A stretch of DNA of 64,000 nucleotides from Alsobacter soli. Lineage in GTDB: Bacteria > Pseudomonadota > Alphaproteobacteria > Rhizobiales > Beijerinckiaceae. The notes beneath the pieces were generated by a model. It was not told the origin of the DNA. It saw only the letters and a program-made list of their open reading frames with translations, and made no database searches. Positions 55,401 through 63,620 of the stretch are shown piece after piece (within the stretch, counting starts at the first letter, position 1; the number at the start of each line of letters is the position of its first letter). The position numbers and the translations under genes were made by a program. The stretch covers positions 157,638-221,637 of the forward strand of contig NZ_PVZS01000006.1 of NCBI RefSeq assembly GCF_003004785.1, given 5' to 3'.

Positions 55401-56852
55401 ATGCCTCGCCCTGTTTGCGTCTGGTTCCGCGACGACCTGCGTCTGGCGGACAACCCCGCCCTCGCCGCAGCCAACGCGAGCGGCGCGTCGGTTGTCGCCT
55501 TCTACGTGCTGGACGAGGAGAGCGACGGGATTCGACGGCTCGGCGGCGCTTCGAAGTGGTGGCTGCATCACGCCCTGGCGAGCCTGCGGGACGATCTCCA
55601 GGCGGCCGGCGCCGACCTGCTCCTGTTCCGGGGGCCGGCCCGCATGGTCCTGGAACGCCTCCGCACGGCGCTCGAACCCGCCGCGGTCTTCTGGAACCGC
55701 CGCTACGACGCCGCGGGCGTCGCGGTCGACTCGGAGGTGAAGGCCGACCTGAAGTCCGCTGGCGTCCGCGCCGAAAGTTTCAACGCCGCTCTGCTCTACG
55801 AGCCCTGGACGGTGAAGACGGCCGCAGGGCAGCCCATGAAGGTCTTCACGCCGTTCTGGAAGGCGGCCCGCGCCACCGGGGCGCCGCCCTCCCCCCTGCC
55901 GGCTCCGCGAGCGCTGCCCGGCCTGGAGGTGAATCGGCGCTCGCTCGGCGCCCTGGCGCTCGACGATCTGCGCCTGCTGCCGACCCGGCCCGACTGGGCC
56001 GGCGGATTGCGCGCGACCTGGACGCCCTCGGAATCGGGCGCCCGCGAGCGCCTGAGGAGCTTCCTCAACGAGGGTCTCCGGGGATATGGCGCCGGCCGCG
56101 ACAGGCCCGACCAGGACCACACGTCGCGGCTCTCCCCTTACCTGCGATTCGGGCAGGTCAGCCCCCGCCAGGTCTGGCATGCGGCCGAACATGCGGCGGC
56201 CGAGGGCCAAGCCCCCGGTGACGATCTGGCCAAATTCCAGGCCGAGCTTGGCTGGCGGGAATTCTCCTACCACCTCCTGTTTCATCATCCCGATCTCGCC
56301 CGGCGGAACTTCCAGCCGAAGTTCGACGCCTTCCCCTGGCGCAGCGATTCCGCCCAGGCGAGGGCCTGGTCGCGCGGCCTGACAGGCTACCCGATCGTGG
56401 ACGCGGGCCTTCGCCAGCTCTGGGCCACCGGCTGGATGCACAACCGCGTCCGCATGATCACGGCGTCCTTCCTCATCAAGCACCTGCTGCTCGATTGGCG
56501 CATCGGCGAGGACTGGTTCTGGGACACGCTGGTGGACGCCGACCCGGCCAGCAACGCCGCGAGCTGGCAGTGGGTCGCGGGCTCGGGCGCGGACGCCGCC
56601 CCCTATTTCCGCATCTTCAACCCGATCCTGCAGGGCGAGCGTTTCGATCCCGAGGGCGCCTATGTGCGCCGCTTCGTGCCCGAGCTCGCGCGAGTGCCGG
56701 CGGCCTTCGTGCACAAGCCCTGGGCGGCGCGCGCCGACGTTCTCGCCCAGGCAGGCGTGACGCTGGGCGAGACCTATCCGGCCCCGATCGTCGACCACGA
56801 GGGCGCGAGATCCCGCGCGCTGGAGGCGCTGCGCGAGATCACCCCGACTTAG
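55401..56852 (+). CDS. phrB: Deoxyribodipyrimidine photolyase
   Basis: Light-driven repair of cyclobutane pyrimidine dimers. The 483 residues hold an N-terminal antenna domain (VCVWFRDDLRLADNPAL; FNAALLYEPWTVKT) and a C-terminal FAD/DNA domain with TSRLSPYLRFGQVSPRQVW, LGWREFSYHLLFHHP, TGYPIVDAGLRQLWATGWMH and ASWQWVAGSGADAAPYFRIFNP. The last block carries the FAD-proximal asparagine expected of class I CPD photolyases. It is the first gene of a cluster matching the RpoE/ChrR singlet-oxygen regulon, in which phr is a known member in Rhodobacter. Confidence 0.96.
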   Translation: MPRPVCVWFRDDLRLADNPALAAANASGASVVAFYVLDEESDGIRRLGGASKWWLHHALASLRDDLQAAGADLLLFRGPARMVLERLRTALEPAAVFWNRRYDAAGVAVDSEVKADLKSAGVRAESFNAALLYEPWTVKTAAGQPMKVFTPFWKAARATGAPPSPLPAPRALPGLEVNRRSLGALALDDLRLLPTRPDWAGGLRATWTPSESGARERLRSFLNEGLRGYGAGRDRPDQDHTSRLSPYLRFGQVSPRQVWHAAEHAAAEGQAPGDDLAKFQAELGWREFSYHLLFHHPDLARRNFQPKFDAFPWRSDSAQARAWSRGLTGYPIVDAGLRQLWATGWMHNRVRMITASFLIKHLLLDWRIGEDWFWDTLVDADPASNAASWQWVAGSGADAAPYFRIFNPILQGERFDPEGAYVRRFVPELARVPAAFVHKPWAARADVLAQAGVTLGETYPAPIVDHEGARSRALEALREITPT

Positions 56853-56922
56853 ACGGAAAACCGATTGCGCCGGAACTCCGTATACCGTCCATACCGGTAG
56901 CCCCGCTCAAGCTCGGAACGTT

Positions 56923-58218
56923 ATGCGCATTGCGATCATTGGAGCCGGAATCGCCGGCAACGCCGCCGCCTACGCCTTGGCGACCGGCTCTTCCCACCAG
57001 ATCACCGTTTACGAGCAGGACCATCGACTCGGGGGCCACTCGGCCACCGTCGACGTGAACTATGATGGGACCCAGATCGCGGTCGACACTGGATTCATCG
57101 TCTACAACGAGGCGAATTACGAGAACCTGACCGCCCTCTTCGCCGAACTCGGGGTCGAGACCCAGGCCTCCGACATGAGCTTCGCCGTGTCCGCGCGTGG
57201 CGGGCGTTTCGAGTGGTGCGGCCGCACCACGGATACGGCGAACGGCCTCTTCGCCCAGCGTCGAAACCTGCTTTCGCCGGGCTACCTGCGGATGCTGATC
57301 GAGGTCCTCCGGTTCAACCGCGTCTCCGTGGAGGACCGACGCGCCGGGCGCCTCGGCGGACTGAGCCTCGACCACTACGTGACGTTGCGGGGCTTCTCGA
57401 AGCGGTTCCGCGACGACTACCTGATCCCCATGGGCGCGGCGATCTGGTCCATGTCGCCGGCCTCCATGCTGGCCTTTCCGGCCGAGAGCTTCATCGCGTT
57501 CTTCGAGAATCATCATCTCCTGCAATGGGAACGGCCCGTGTGGCGGACGGTGGTGGGCGGAAGCCGGATCTATGTGGAGAAGATGTCTCGCGCCTATCGC
57601 GACCGCGTCAGGCTCGGAGCCGCCGCGACCGCAGTCTCGCGCTCGCCCGCCGGGGTGACCGTCCGCGATACGACGGGGTCCGTGGAGCGCTACGACCATG
57701 TGATCATCGCCACCCACTCCGACCAGGCCCTTGCGATGCTGGAGGACCCGTCCCCGGTCGAGGCGGCGGTGCTGGGCGCGATCGGCTATCGCGACAACGC
57801 GGTCTATCTGCACCGCGATGCGTCATTGATGCCCCGCCGCCGACGCGCCTGGTCCGCATGGAACGTCATGCAGAATGAGGATCCCGACGCGGATTTGTGC
57901 GTCACATACTGGATGAACATCCTTCAGGGCATCGATCCGGCGAAGCCGCTCTTCGTCACGCTGAACCCGCCTCGGGCGCCGCGTGAGGACCTCACCTTCG
58001 GGCGGTTTTCCTACGCCCATCCCCAATACGACGCCGGAGCCCTGGCCGCCCAGAAGGCCCTGCCCGAGATCCAGGGGCGCAACCGCACCTGGTTTTGCGG
58101 AGCCTGGACGAGCTACGGCTTCCACGAGGATGGGCTCCGCTCGGGCCTGGCCGTGGCCGAGGCCCTGGGCGGCTCTGTATCGTGGCGCCGCCCGCCCCTG
58201 CTCCAGGCCGCAGAATGA
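56923..58218 (+). CDS. FAD-dependent amine oxidase-like protein (COG2907)
   Basis: 431-residue flavoprotein. The N-terminus holds a dinucleotide fold (IAIIGAGIAGNAAAYAL, then YEQDHRLGGHSATV); the middle has TGFIVYNEANYENLTALF; the C-terminus ends in TWFCGAWTSYGFHEDGLRSG, a second FAD-binding stretch. It resembles the COG2907 proteins encoded beside DUF1365 and cyclopropane synthase genes in many proteobacteria. In Rhodobacter these belong to the singlet-oxygen RpoE regulon and affect furan fatty acid formation. Start 56923 is the first ATG, with weak ribosome site. The next gene overlaps by 4 nt. Confidence 0.88.
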   Translation: MRIAIIGAGIAGNAAAYALATGSSHQITVYEQDHRLGGHSATVDVNYDGTQIAVDTGFIVYNEANYENLTALFAELGVETQASDMSFAVSARGGRFEWCGRTTDTANGLFAQRRNLLSPGYLRMLIEVLRFNRVSVEDRRAGRLGGLSLDHYVTLRGFSKRFRDDYLIPMGAAIWSMSPASMLAFPAESFIAFFENHHLLQWERPVWRTVVGGSRIYVEKMSRAYRDRVRLGAAATAVSRSPAGVTVRDTTGSVERYDHVIIATHSDQALAMLEDPSPVEAAVLGAIGYRDNAVYLHRDASLMPRRRRAWSAWNVMQNEDPDADLCVTYWMNILQGIDPAKPLFVTLNPPRAPREDLTFGRFSYAHPQYDAGALAAQKALPEIQGRNRTWFCGAWTSYGFHEDGLRSGLAVAEALGGSVSWRRPPLLQAAE

Positions 58219-59060
58219 CGTTCGAGGATCGTTTTCGCCCGCCAGAGGACGCAGCCTCTCTTTATATCGGCAGCGTCATGCACGCGCGCCTGAAGCCGAC
58301 GAGTCACCGGTTCACCTACCGTGTCTTTTCGATGGCTCTAGACCTGGATCGGCTGGCCGATGCAAGCCGGTCTTCCTGGCTGTTTTCCGTCGGACGCTGG
58401 AACCTGGTCTCATTCCGCGAGCGGGACCACGGGCCTCGCGACGGGTCCGCGTTGCGGCCCTATGTCGACCAGGTGCTCGCGCGAGCCGGCCTGCCCCGGC
58501 CAGCCCGAGTCTTGCTTCTCTGCTACCCGCGAATTCTCGGCTTCGGGTTCAATCCGCTGTCCGTCTACTTCGCCTATGGGGACGATGGCGCCCTGAGCGC
58601 GGTGCTCTACGAGGTCCGCAATACGTTCGGCCAGCACCACACTTACGCCTGCCCGGTGCGTCCAGGCGAATTCGGGCCAGAGGGCCTGCGCCAGGAACGG
58701 CGCAAGCTGTTCTACGTGTCGCCCTTCAACGACATGGCCATGACCTATCGGTTCAGGATCCGCCCTCCCGGTTTCCATGACGTCGCGGTCCGCATCCTGG
58801 AGTGCGACCAAGCCGGCCCGCTCCTCGCCGCCACCTTCCACGGCCGCCACAGCCGCCTGACCACCGGGTCGCTCCTGGCGGCGCTGGCCCGCGTGCCCCT
58901 GCTGACCCTTTCCGTGGTGGGCGGCATCCACTGGGAGGCGTTCCGCCTCTGGTGGAAGGGCATGCGGCTTCGCCCCCGGCCGGCCCCGCCGCCGCCGGTC
59001 AGCTTCCCGGATGGCCAACAATCCGCGACGTCGCCCTCCGCCGCAACCTCGAACGGATAA
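58215..59060 (+). CDS. DUF1365 family protein
   Basis: 281 residues. The ATG overlaps the previous stop (ATGA at 58215-58218), which fixes the start (MTFEDRFRPPEDAA). Typical DUF1365 blocks are SLYIGSVMHARLKPTSHRFTY, FGFNPLSVYFAY, VLYEVRNTFGQHHTY and KLFYVSPFNDM. A hydrophobic patch near 205-235 may touch the membrane. The molecular role is unknown; genetic linkage is to cyclopropane/furan fatty acid synthesis. Translationally coupled to the COG2907 gene. Confidence 0.93.
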   Translation: MTFEDRFRPPEDAASLYIGSVMHARLKPTSHRFTYRVFSMALDLDRLADASRSSWLFSVGRWNLVSFRERDHGPRDGSALRPYVDQVLARAGLPRPARVLLLCYPRILGFGFNPLSVYFAYGDDGALSAVLYEVRNTFGQHHTYACPVRPGEFGPEGLRQERRKLFYVSPFNDMAMTYRFRIRPPGFHDVAVRILECDQAGPLLAATFHGRHSRLTTGSLLAALARVPLLTLSVVGGIHWEAFRLWWKGMRLRPRPAPPPPVSFPDGQQSATSPSAATSNG

Positions 59061-59078
59061 CGAGCAGGACGCCCCCGC

Positions 59079-60326
59079 ATGCCCGAGCTTCGATTTCCTC
59101 CCGCCCCGCTTCGTCTGACGCCCGCGACGGCGGCCGATCTCGCCCGGGGCCTTCCCTTTGCGGCGCGCCAGGCGCTCGCCGTCGCCGCGCGGATCGAGGT
59201 CGGGTCCCTGACCATCCACCTGCCTGACGGCCGTTCGCTCCTGGCCGAGGGGAGCGTCCCCGGTCCAGACGCCGTCATGCTGGTGCGCGACTATGGCTTC
59301 GCAGGCCGCCTGCTGGACGGCGGCGACATCGGGGTCGCCGAGGCCTTCCTGAGCGGCGAGTGGGACACGCCCGACCTGACCCGCTTCCTGGAGCTGTTCT
59401 GCGCCAACCGACGGCTCGTCGAGGACGAGCTCCAGGGCCGGCCTCTGGTGCGCCTCCTCCAGCAATTCCGGCACTGGATGAACCGCAACACGAAGGCGGG
59501 GTCCCGGCGGAACATCCACGCCCATTACGACCTCGGCAACCGCTTCTACGAGGCCTGGCTCGACGGCACGATGACCTACTCGTCGGCCCTGTTCGCCCAA
59601 GCCGGCGAGGACCTCGCGACGGCGCAACGCCGCAAATACGCGGCCCTGGCCGAAACGACCCGGATCGCACCGGACAGCCACGTGCTGGAGATCGGGTGCG
59701 GCTGGGGCGGCTTCGCGGAGTTCGCCGCCACCGAGATCGGCTGCCGCGTCACGGGACTGACCATCTCGCGACAGCAGTTCGACTACGCCCGCAAGCGCAT
59801 GTTCGACCTGGGCCTGAACGAGAAGGTCGAGATCAAGCTGCAGGATTATCGCGACGAGCGCGGCCTGTACGACCGCATCGCATCCATCGAGATGTTCGAG
59901 GCCGTAGGCCAGGAATTTTGGCCAGTCTACTTCCGCCAGCTGGCCGAGCGCTTGAAGGCGGGCGGCGCGGCCGGCCTGCAGGTCATCACCATCCAAGACC
60001 GCTTTTTCGAGACCTACCGGCGCGAGGTGGACTTTATCCGGCGCTACATCTTCCCGGGCGGGATGCTGCCCTCGCCTGGCGTGATGCGCAGCCTGGGCGA
60101 GAAGGTCGGCCTCGCCCTCAAGGACGAGCGCGTGTTCGGCCACGACTACGCCGCCACCCTGGCGCACTGGCGCGAACGCTTCCGCGCCGCCTGGCCCAGC
60201 CTGACCCCGATGGGCTTCGACGAGCGCTTCCGGCGCATGTGGGAGTACTACCTCGCCTATTGCGAAGCCGGCTTCCGCTCCGGCAACATCGACGTGCGGC
60301 AGCTGGTCTACGCCAAGCCCGCGTGA
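59079..60326 (+). CDS. cfa: Cyclopropane-fatty-acyl-phospholipid synthase
   Basis: SAM-dependent methylene transfer to unsaturated acyl chains of membrane lipids. 415 residues. An N-terminal lipid-binding domain (SLTIHLPDGRSLLAEG; GFAGRLLDGGDIGVAEAFL) is followed by the methyltransferase with LEIGCGWGGFAEFA (SAM loop), GLTISRQQFDYARKR, SIEMFEAVG and QVITIQDRFFETYRREVDFI, then RRYIFPGG. All are typical. It follows the DUF1365 gene by 18 nt in the likely four-gene operon phrB-COG2907-DUF1365-cfa. Confidence 0.96.
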   Translation: MPELRFPPAPLRLTPATAADLARGLPFAARQALAVAARIEVGSLTIHLPDGRSLLAEGSVPGPDAVMLVRDYGFAGRLLDGGDIGVAEAFLSGEWDTPDLTRFLELFCANRRLVEDELQGRPLVRLLQQFRHWMNRNTKAGSRRNIHAHYDLGNRFYEAWLDGTMTYSSALFAQAGEDLATAQRRKYAALAETTRIAPDSHVLEIGCGWGGFAEFAATEIGCRVTGLTISRQQFDYARKRMFDLGLNEKVEIKLQDYRDERGLYDRIASIEMFEAVGQEFWPVYFRQLAERLKAGGAAGLQVITIQDRFFETYRREVDFIRRYIFPGGMLPSPGVMRSLGEKVGLALKDERVFGHDYAATLAHWRERFRAAWPSLTPMGFDERFRRMWEYYLAYCEAGFRSGNIDVRQLVYAKPA

Positions 60327-60346
60327 GGCGGCGGGCGCGGCCCGCC

Positions 60347-61138
60347 TCAGGCCCGGCCGGTCTTGCTCGCGGTGGCGCGGGCGACCAGCGGGAAATAAAG
60401 CCCGTATGGCAAGATGTTGGCGAGCTTCAGCACCCAGGACAGGCGCCTTGGGAAGGTGATCTCGAAGCCGCCCCTCTCGAAGCCATCGCAGATCCGCTTC
60501 GCCGCCTTCTCCGCCGGCATGATGAACGGCATCGGGAAGTCGTTGCGGTCCGTCAGCGGCGTCCCGACGAAGCCCGGGCTGACGAGTTGCATGGTCACCC
60601 CGGCCTCGTCCAAGGCGAACTTCAGCGCCGCCGCCATGTTGATGAGCGCCGCCTTGCTGGCGCCATAGGCGGTCGAGGTCGGCAGCCCGCCATATCCCGC
60701 AATGGAGGCGTTGATCGCGATCTGTCCGCGGCCCCGCCCGGTCATGCGCGGGATCACGGCGCCGAGCCCGTTCACCACGCCCCCGACGTTCAGGTCGAAG
60801 GTCTTCATCACGACGTCCGGGTCGAAGCCGGCGCCCTTCATGGGAAAGAACGTACCCGCATTGAGGAACGCCAGCGCCAGCGGTCCCAGGTCGCGTTCTA
60901 GCGTCTCGACCGTGGCGTAGACAGCTGCGCGATCCGTCACGTCGCAGGGGTAGGCACGGATGTGACCATCAGGCGCCTCGCGGGAGAGGGATTCCAGTTC
61001 CTCGACCCGCCGCGCGCTGGCCGCGACCGTGAACCCACGCCGGGCGAGCTCCAGGGCGGTCGCCCGCCCGATTCCGGAACTCGCGCCCGTGATCCAGGCC
61101 ACGCCGTCCTGCGGACGCGCCCGATAGGTCTGAGCCAT
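60347..61138 (-). CDS. SDR family oxidoreductase (singlet-oxygen cluster)
   Basis: 263-residue SDR. Cofactor motif ITGASSGIG (16-24), preference for NADP suggested by SARR after strand 2, FLNAGTFF in place of NNAG, serine in NASIAGYGG and the catalytic YGASK. A C-terminal hydrophobic segment (about 232-255, WVLKLANILPYGLYFPLVARA) suggests membrane association and a lipid-like substrate. It lies 30 nt downstream of the chrR-like gene on the same strand, and convergent with cfa. SDR genes accompany COG2907/DUF1365/cfa in other genomes. Confidence 0.88.
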   Translation of the reverse strand: MAQTYRARPQDGVAWITGASSGIGRATALELARRGFTVAASARRVEELESLSREAPDGHIRAYPCDVTDRAAVYATVETLERDLGPLALAFLNAGTFFPMKGAGFDPDVVMKTFDLNVGGVVNGLGAVIPRMTGRGRGQIAINASIAGYGGLPTSTAYGASKAALINMAAALKFALDEAGVTMQLVSPGFVGTPLTDRNDFPMPFIMPAEKAAKRICDGFERGGFEITFPRRLSWVLKLANILPYGLYFPLVARATASKTGRA

Positions 61139-61168
61139 GGCTGGTTCCCTGGAGGCTGGGCGGACGTG

Positions 61169-61876
61169 TCAGCGCCCGGTGAGCCGACGCACAAATCGCG
61201 CGATGGGCCCCGTCAGGCGCAGCGGCGCGTCTGTCACGGCGAAGCAGATGCAGTCCGGGCCCTCGTCCGCCTTCGGATGGTGGTCCACCTCGGCGTCCGC
61301 GATGGCGACGTCGCCCCGTTCGTAGTGACCCGTGCTGTCAGAAAAGCCGCCGCTCAGCACCAAGGTCACCTCGCTGCCCTCATGGGTGTGCGAGGGAATC
61401 GTCTTGCCGGCCTTGATCCAGTAGAGCGTCGCCTCGGAGCCGTCGGCGTCCTCGGGCAGCCGGAACTCGCGCACCCCGGGAAGCCTCAGGCGCCAGGGGA
61501 TCTGGTCCAGCCGCCGCCCGGTGAGCACGCAAAGCGGAGGCGGCAGCACCGCGCACTGGGGCGGCTGGCGAATCTCGATCGGCCGTTCCGCCGCGGCGAA
61601 AATGGCCTCCAGCTTGCGGTCGCGATCCGGCATCGGCGCGCACGGCATCGCCTCGAGCGCCTGGCCGCCGATCTGCTCGATCGCGCGCACGAAGGCGCGG
61701 CTCTCGGGCCGGAGATGCAGGTGCGCGGCCACGAGCTTGTGCAGGTTGGGCGGCAGCGTGCCGGCCGCATATCCGGCCAGCAACTCCTCGATAGGCGGCG
61801 TCGTCTGGTGGGGGGTGTCGGCGTGAGGCGTCAAGGGCTGTCTCTGGGGGCTCCCGGTCGGCGATATATAGCGCAT
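61169..61876 (-). CDS. ChrR-like cupin anti-sigma factor homologue with altered zinc domain
   Basis: 235 residues from ATG 61876, or 221 from a TTG at 61834. ChrR in Rhodobacter holds RpoE inactive until singlet oxygen. The C-terminal cupin aligns well: HTHEGSEVTLVLSGGF and DAEVDHHP keep the His-His-Glu-His metal ligands, and CICFAVTDAPLR is conserved. The N-terminal anti-sigma domain has LLAGYAAGTLPPNLHKL, but the zinc motif expected as H-x3-C-x2-C reads HLHLRPES, so both cysteines are gone. No sigma factor gene is adjacent, although rpoE normally precedes chrR. It may have lost or changed its partner. A candidate RpoE promoter overlaps the ATG. Confidence 0.85.
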   Translation of the reverse strand: MRYISPTGSPQRQPLTPHADTPHQTTPPIEELLAGYAAGTLPPNLHKLVAAHLHLRPESRAFVRAIEQIGGQALEAMPCAPMPDRDRKLEAIFAAAERPIEIRQPPQCAVLPPPLCVLTGRRLDQIPWRLRLPGVREFRLPEDADGSEATLYWIKAGKTIPSHTHEGSEVTLVLSGGFSDSTGHYERGDVAIADAEVDHHPKADEGPDCICFAVTDAPLRLTGPIARFVRRLTGR

Positions 61877-61901
61877 ACGGCAGCCTCTTGCGACTGGATC
61901 A
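61873..61901 (-). promoter_or_regulatory. Candidate RpoE (ECF11-like) promoter at the chrR-like gene
   Basis: Reading the minus strand: TGATCC (61901-61896), an 18-nt spacer and TATGC (61877-61873). It has the same geometry as the site before phrB. If real, translation must start downstream of the annotated ATG, and the TTG at 61834 would fit. Confidence 0.35.
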
Positions 61902-62008
61902 CGCATCGGATCCCAGGCCGGCGCGACTTCTTCGCGGGCCCAAGCGCCCTTCCCGCCCCCGCCGAACTGGTCTAGCTTCGCCCGCCCTGACCTGTGGCGG
62001 AACATGCA

Positions 62009-62722
62009 ATGCCGACCGAGCTGCTTTTCAGAACCGACGCCTACCAGCAGAGCTGCGAAGCCACCGTCCTCGAGGTCAACGACCGCGGCGGAGTCGTGCT
62101 GGACCGCACCGTGTTCTACGCCACCGGCGGGGGCCAGCCCGGCGACAAGGGCGCGCTGGTCACCGCAGGCGGCGTCGAGATTCCGATCGAGACCGCCGTC
62201 TATGGAGAGGACAAGTCGACGGTGGTCCACGTCCCTGCGGCCGGCGCCGCCCTGCCGAGCCCCGGCGACAAGGTGACCGCCCGGCTCGATTGGGCAGTCC
62301 GCTTGCCCCGCATGCGGGTGCACACGGCCCTGCATCTGCTCACGACCGTCCTGCCCTATCCGGTGACGGGCGGCTCGATCGGCGACGGCGAGGGCCGGCT
62401 GGACTTCGACATCCCGGACGCCGGCCTCGACAAGGACGATCTGACGGCCCGCCTCGCCGAGAAGATCGGCCAGAACGCCGAGGTGCGGGAGCGCTGGATC
62501 ACCGACGCGGAGCTCGAAGCCAACCCCGGGCTGGTCAAGACCATGTCGGTGAAGCCGCCCATGGGCTCGGGCCGTGTGCGCCTGGTCGAGATCGTCGGCC
62601 TCGACCTCCAGCCCTGCGGCGGCACCCACGTGCGCAACACGTCGGAGATCGGCGCCGTGGCGATCACGAATATCGAGAAGAAGGGCAAGCAGAACCGGCG
62701 CGTCCGGATCGCCCTCGTCTGA
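62009..62722 (+). CDS. Alanyl-tRNA editing protein AlaX
   Basis: Free-standing editing domain that hydrolyses Ser-tRNA-Ala (and related misacylated species). 237 residues from ATG 62009 (MPTELLFRTDAYQQSC); GTG 61994 would add five. Motifs: TVFYATGGGQPGDKG, zinc ligands HTALH (His105, His109) and CGGTH near the C-terminus. The size suggests the AlaX-M type with part of the GlyRS-like linker domain. sseA follows by 33 nt on the same strand. Confidence 0.94.
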   Translation: MPTELLFRTDAYQQSCEATVLEVNDRGGVVLDRTVFYATGGGQPGDKGALVTAGGVEIPIETAVYGEDKSTVVHVPAAGAALPSPGDKVTARLDWAVRLPRMRVHTALHLLTTVLPYPVTGGSIGDGEGRLDFDIPDAGLDKDDLTARLAEKIGQNAEVRERWITDAELEANPGLVKTMSVKPPMGSGRVRLVEIVGLDLQPCGGTHVRNTSEIGAVAITNIEKKGKQNRRVRIALV

Positions 62723-62755
62723 ACGCCCCATCCCGTCCGCCCGGAGCGCAGCCGC

Positions 62756-63604
62756 ATGACCGCGAACACGAATCTCGTCTCCACCCAGTGGCTGGAGGAC
62801 CATCTGTCGTCCCCCGACCTCGTCGTTGTGGACGCTTCTTGGTACCTCCCCGCGCAGAACCGGGACGGCAAGGCGGAATACGCCGCCGGCCACATCCCGG
62901 GCGCCGTCCACCTCGACATCGACGAGGTCTCCGACCACGCCAATCCGCTGCCCCACATGCTGCCGGACCCGCACGCCTTCGCGCAGCACATGAGCGCGCT
63001 CGGCATCGGCGACGGCATGCGGGTGGTCGTCTATGACGGGCTCGGCATGTTCGCCGCGCCCCGCGTGTGGTGGATGCTGCGCAGCTTCGGCGTGCGCGAC
63101 GTCGCCGTGCTCGACGGCGGAGCCCCGAAGTGGCGGGCCGAAGGTCGGCCCTGGACCGACGAGCCCACGCGGCGCCGCCCCGCGACCTTCACGCCCCGCT
63201 TCGACCATGGCGCGGTGGCCTCGCGCGAGGACATCGCCCGCATGCTGGAGACCGGCTCCCACCAGGTGGTGGACGCCCGCGCCGCCGACCGCTTCCGCGG
63301 CGACGCGCCGGAGCCCCGCCCCGGCCTGAAGGCCGGCCACATGCCGGGCGCCAGGAACGTGCCCTGGACGGAGCTCGTCACCAGCGGCGGCCTCAAATCC
63401 CCGGAGGAGATCCGGGCCGTCTTCGAGGGCGCGGGCGTGGACCTGCGCAAGCCCATCGCCACGACCTGCGGCTCCGGCGTCTCCGCCGCCATCCTGACCC
63501 TGGCCCTCAACACGGCGGGCGTGAATACGAAGTCGCTCTACGACGGCTCCTGGGCCGAGTGGGGCGGCCGCGACGACTGTCCGGTCGCCACCGGCCCGGC
63601 CTGA
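62756..63604 (+). CDS. sseA: 3-mercaptopyruvate/thiosulfate sulfurtransferase
   Basis: Two-domain rhodanese of 282 residues. The inactive N-terminal domain includes LVSTQWLEDHLSSPDLVVVDASW and HIPGAVHLDIDEVSDH; the active C-terminal one has VVDARAADRFRG, HMPGARNVPW and the active loop TTCGSGVSA (Cys238). A CGSGV loop is the mark of mercaptopyruvate rather than thiosulfate specificity. Transfers sulfur for thiol modification or cyanide detoxification. Same strand as alaX, probably cotranscribed. Confidence 0.95.
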   Translation: MTANTNLVSTQWLEDHLSSPDLVVVDASWYLPAQNRDGKAEYAAGHIPGAVHLDIDEVSDHANPLPHMLPDPHAFAQHMSALGIGDGMRVVVYDGLGMFAAPRVWWMLRSFGVRDVAVLDGGAPKWRAEGRPWTDEPTRRRPATFTPRFDHGAVASREDIARMLETGSHQVVDARAADRFRGDAPEPRPGLKAGHMPGARNVPWTELVTSGGLKSPEEIRAVFEGAGVDLRKPIATTCGSGVSAAILTLALNTAGVNTKSLYDGSWAEWGGRDDCPVATGPA

Positions 63605-63620
63605 CCCCCCAGCCCCTCCC

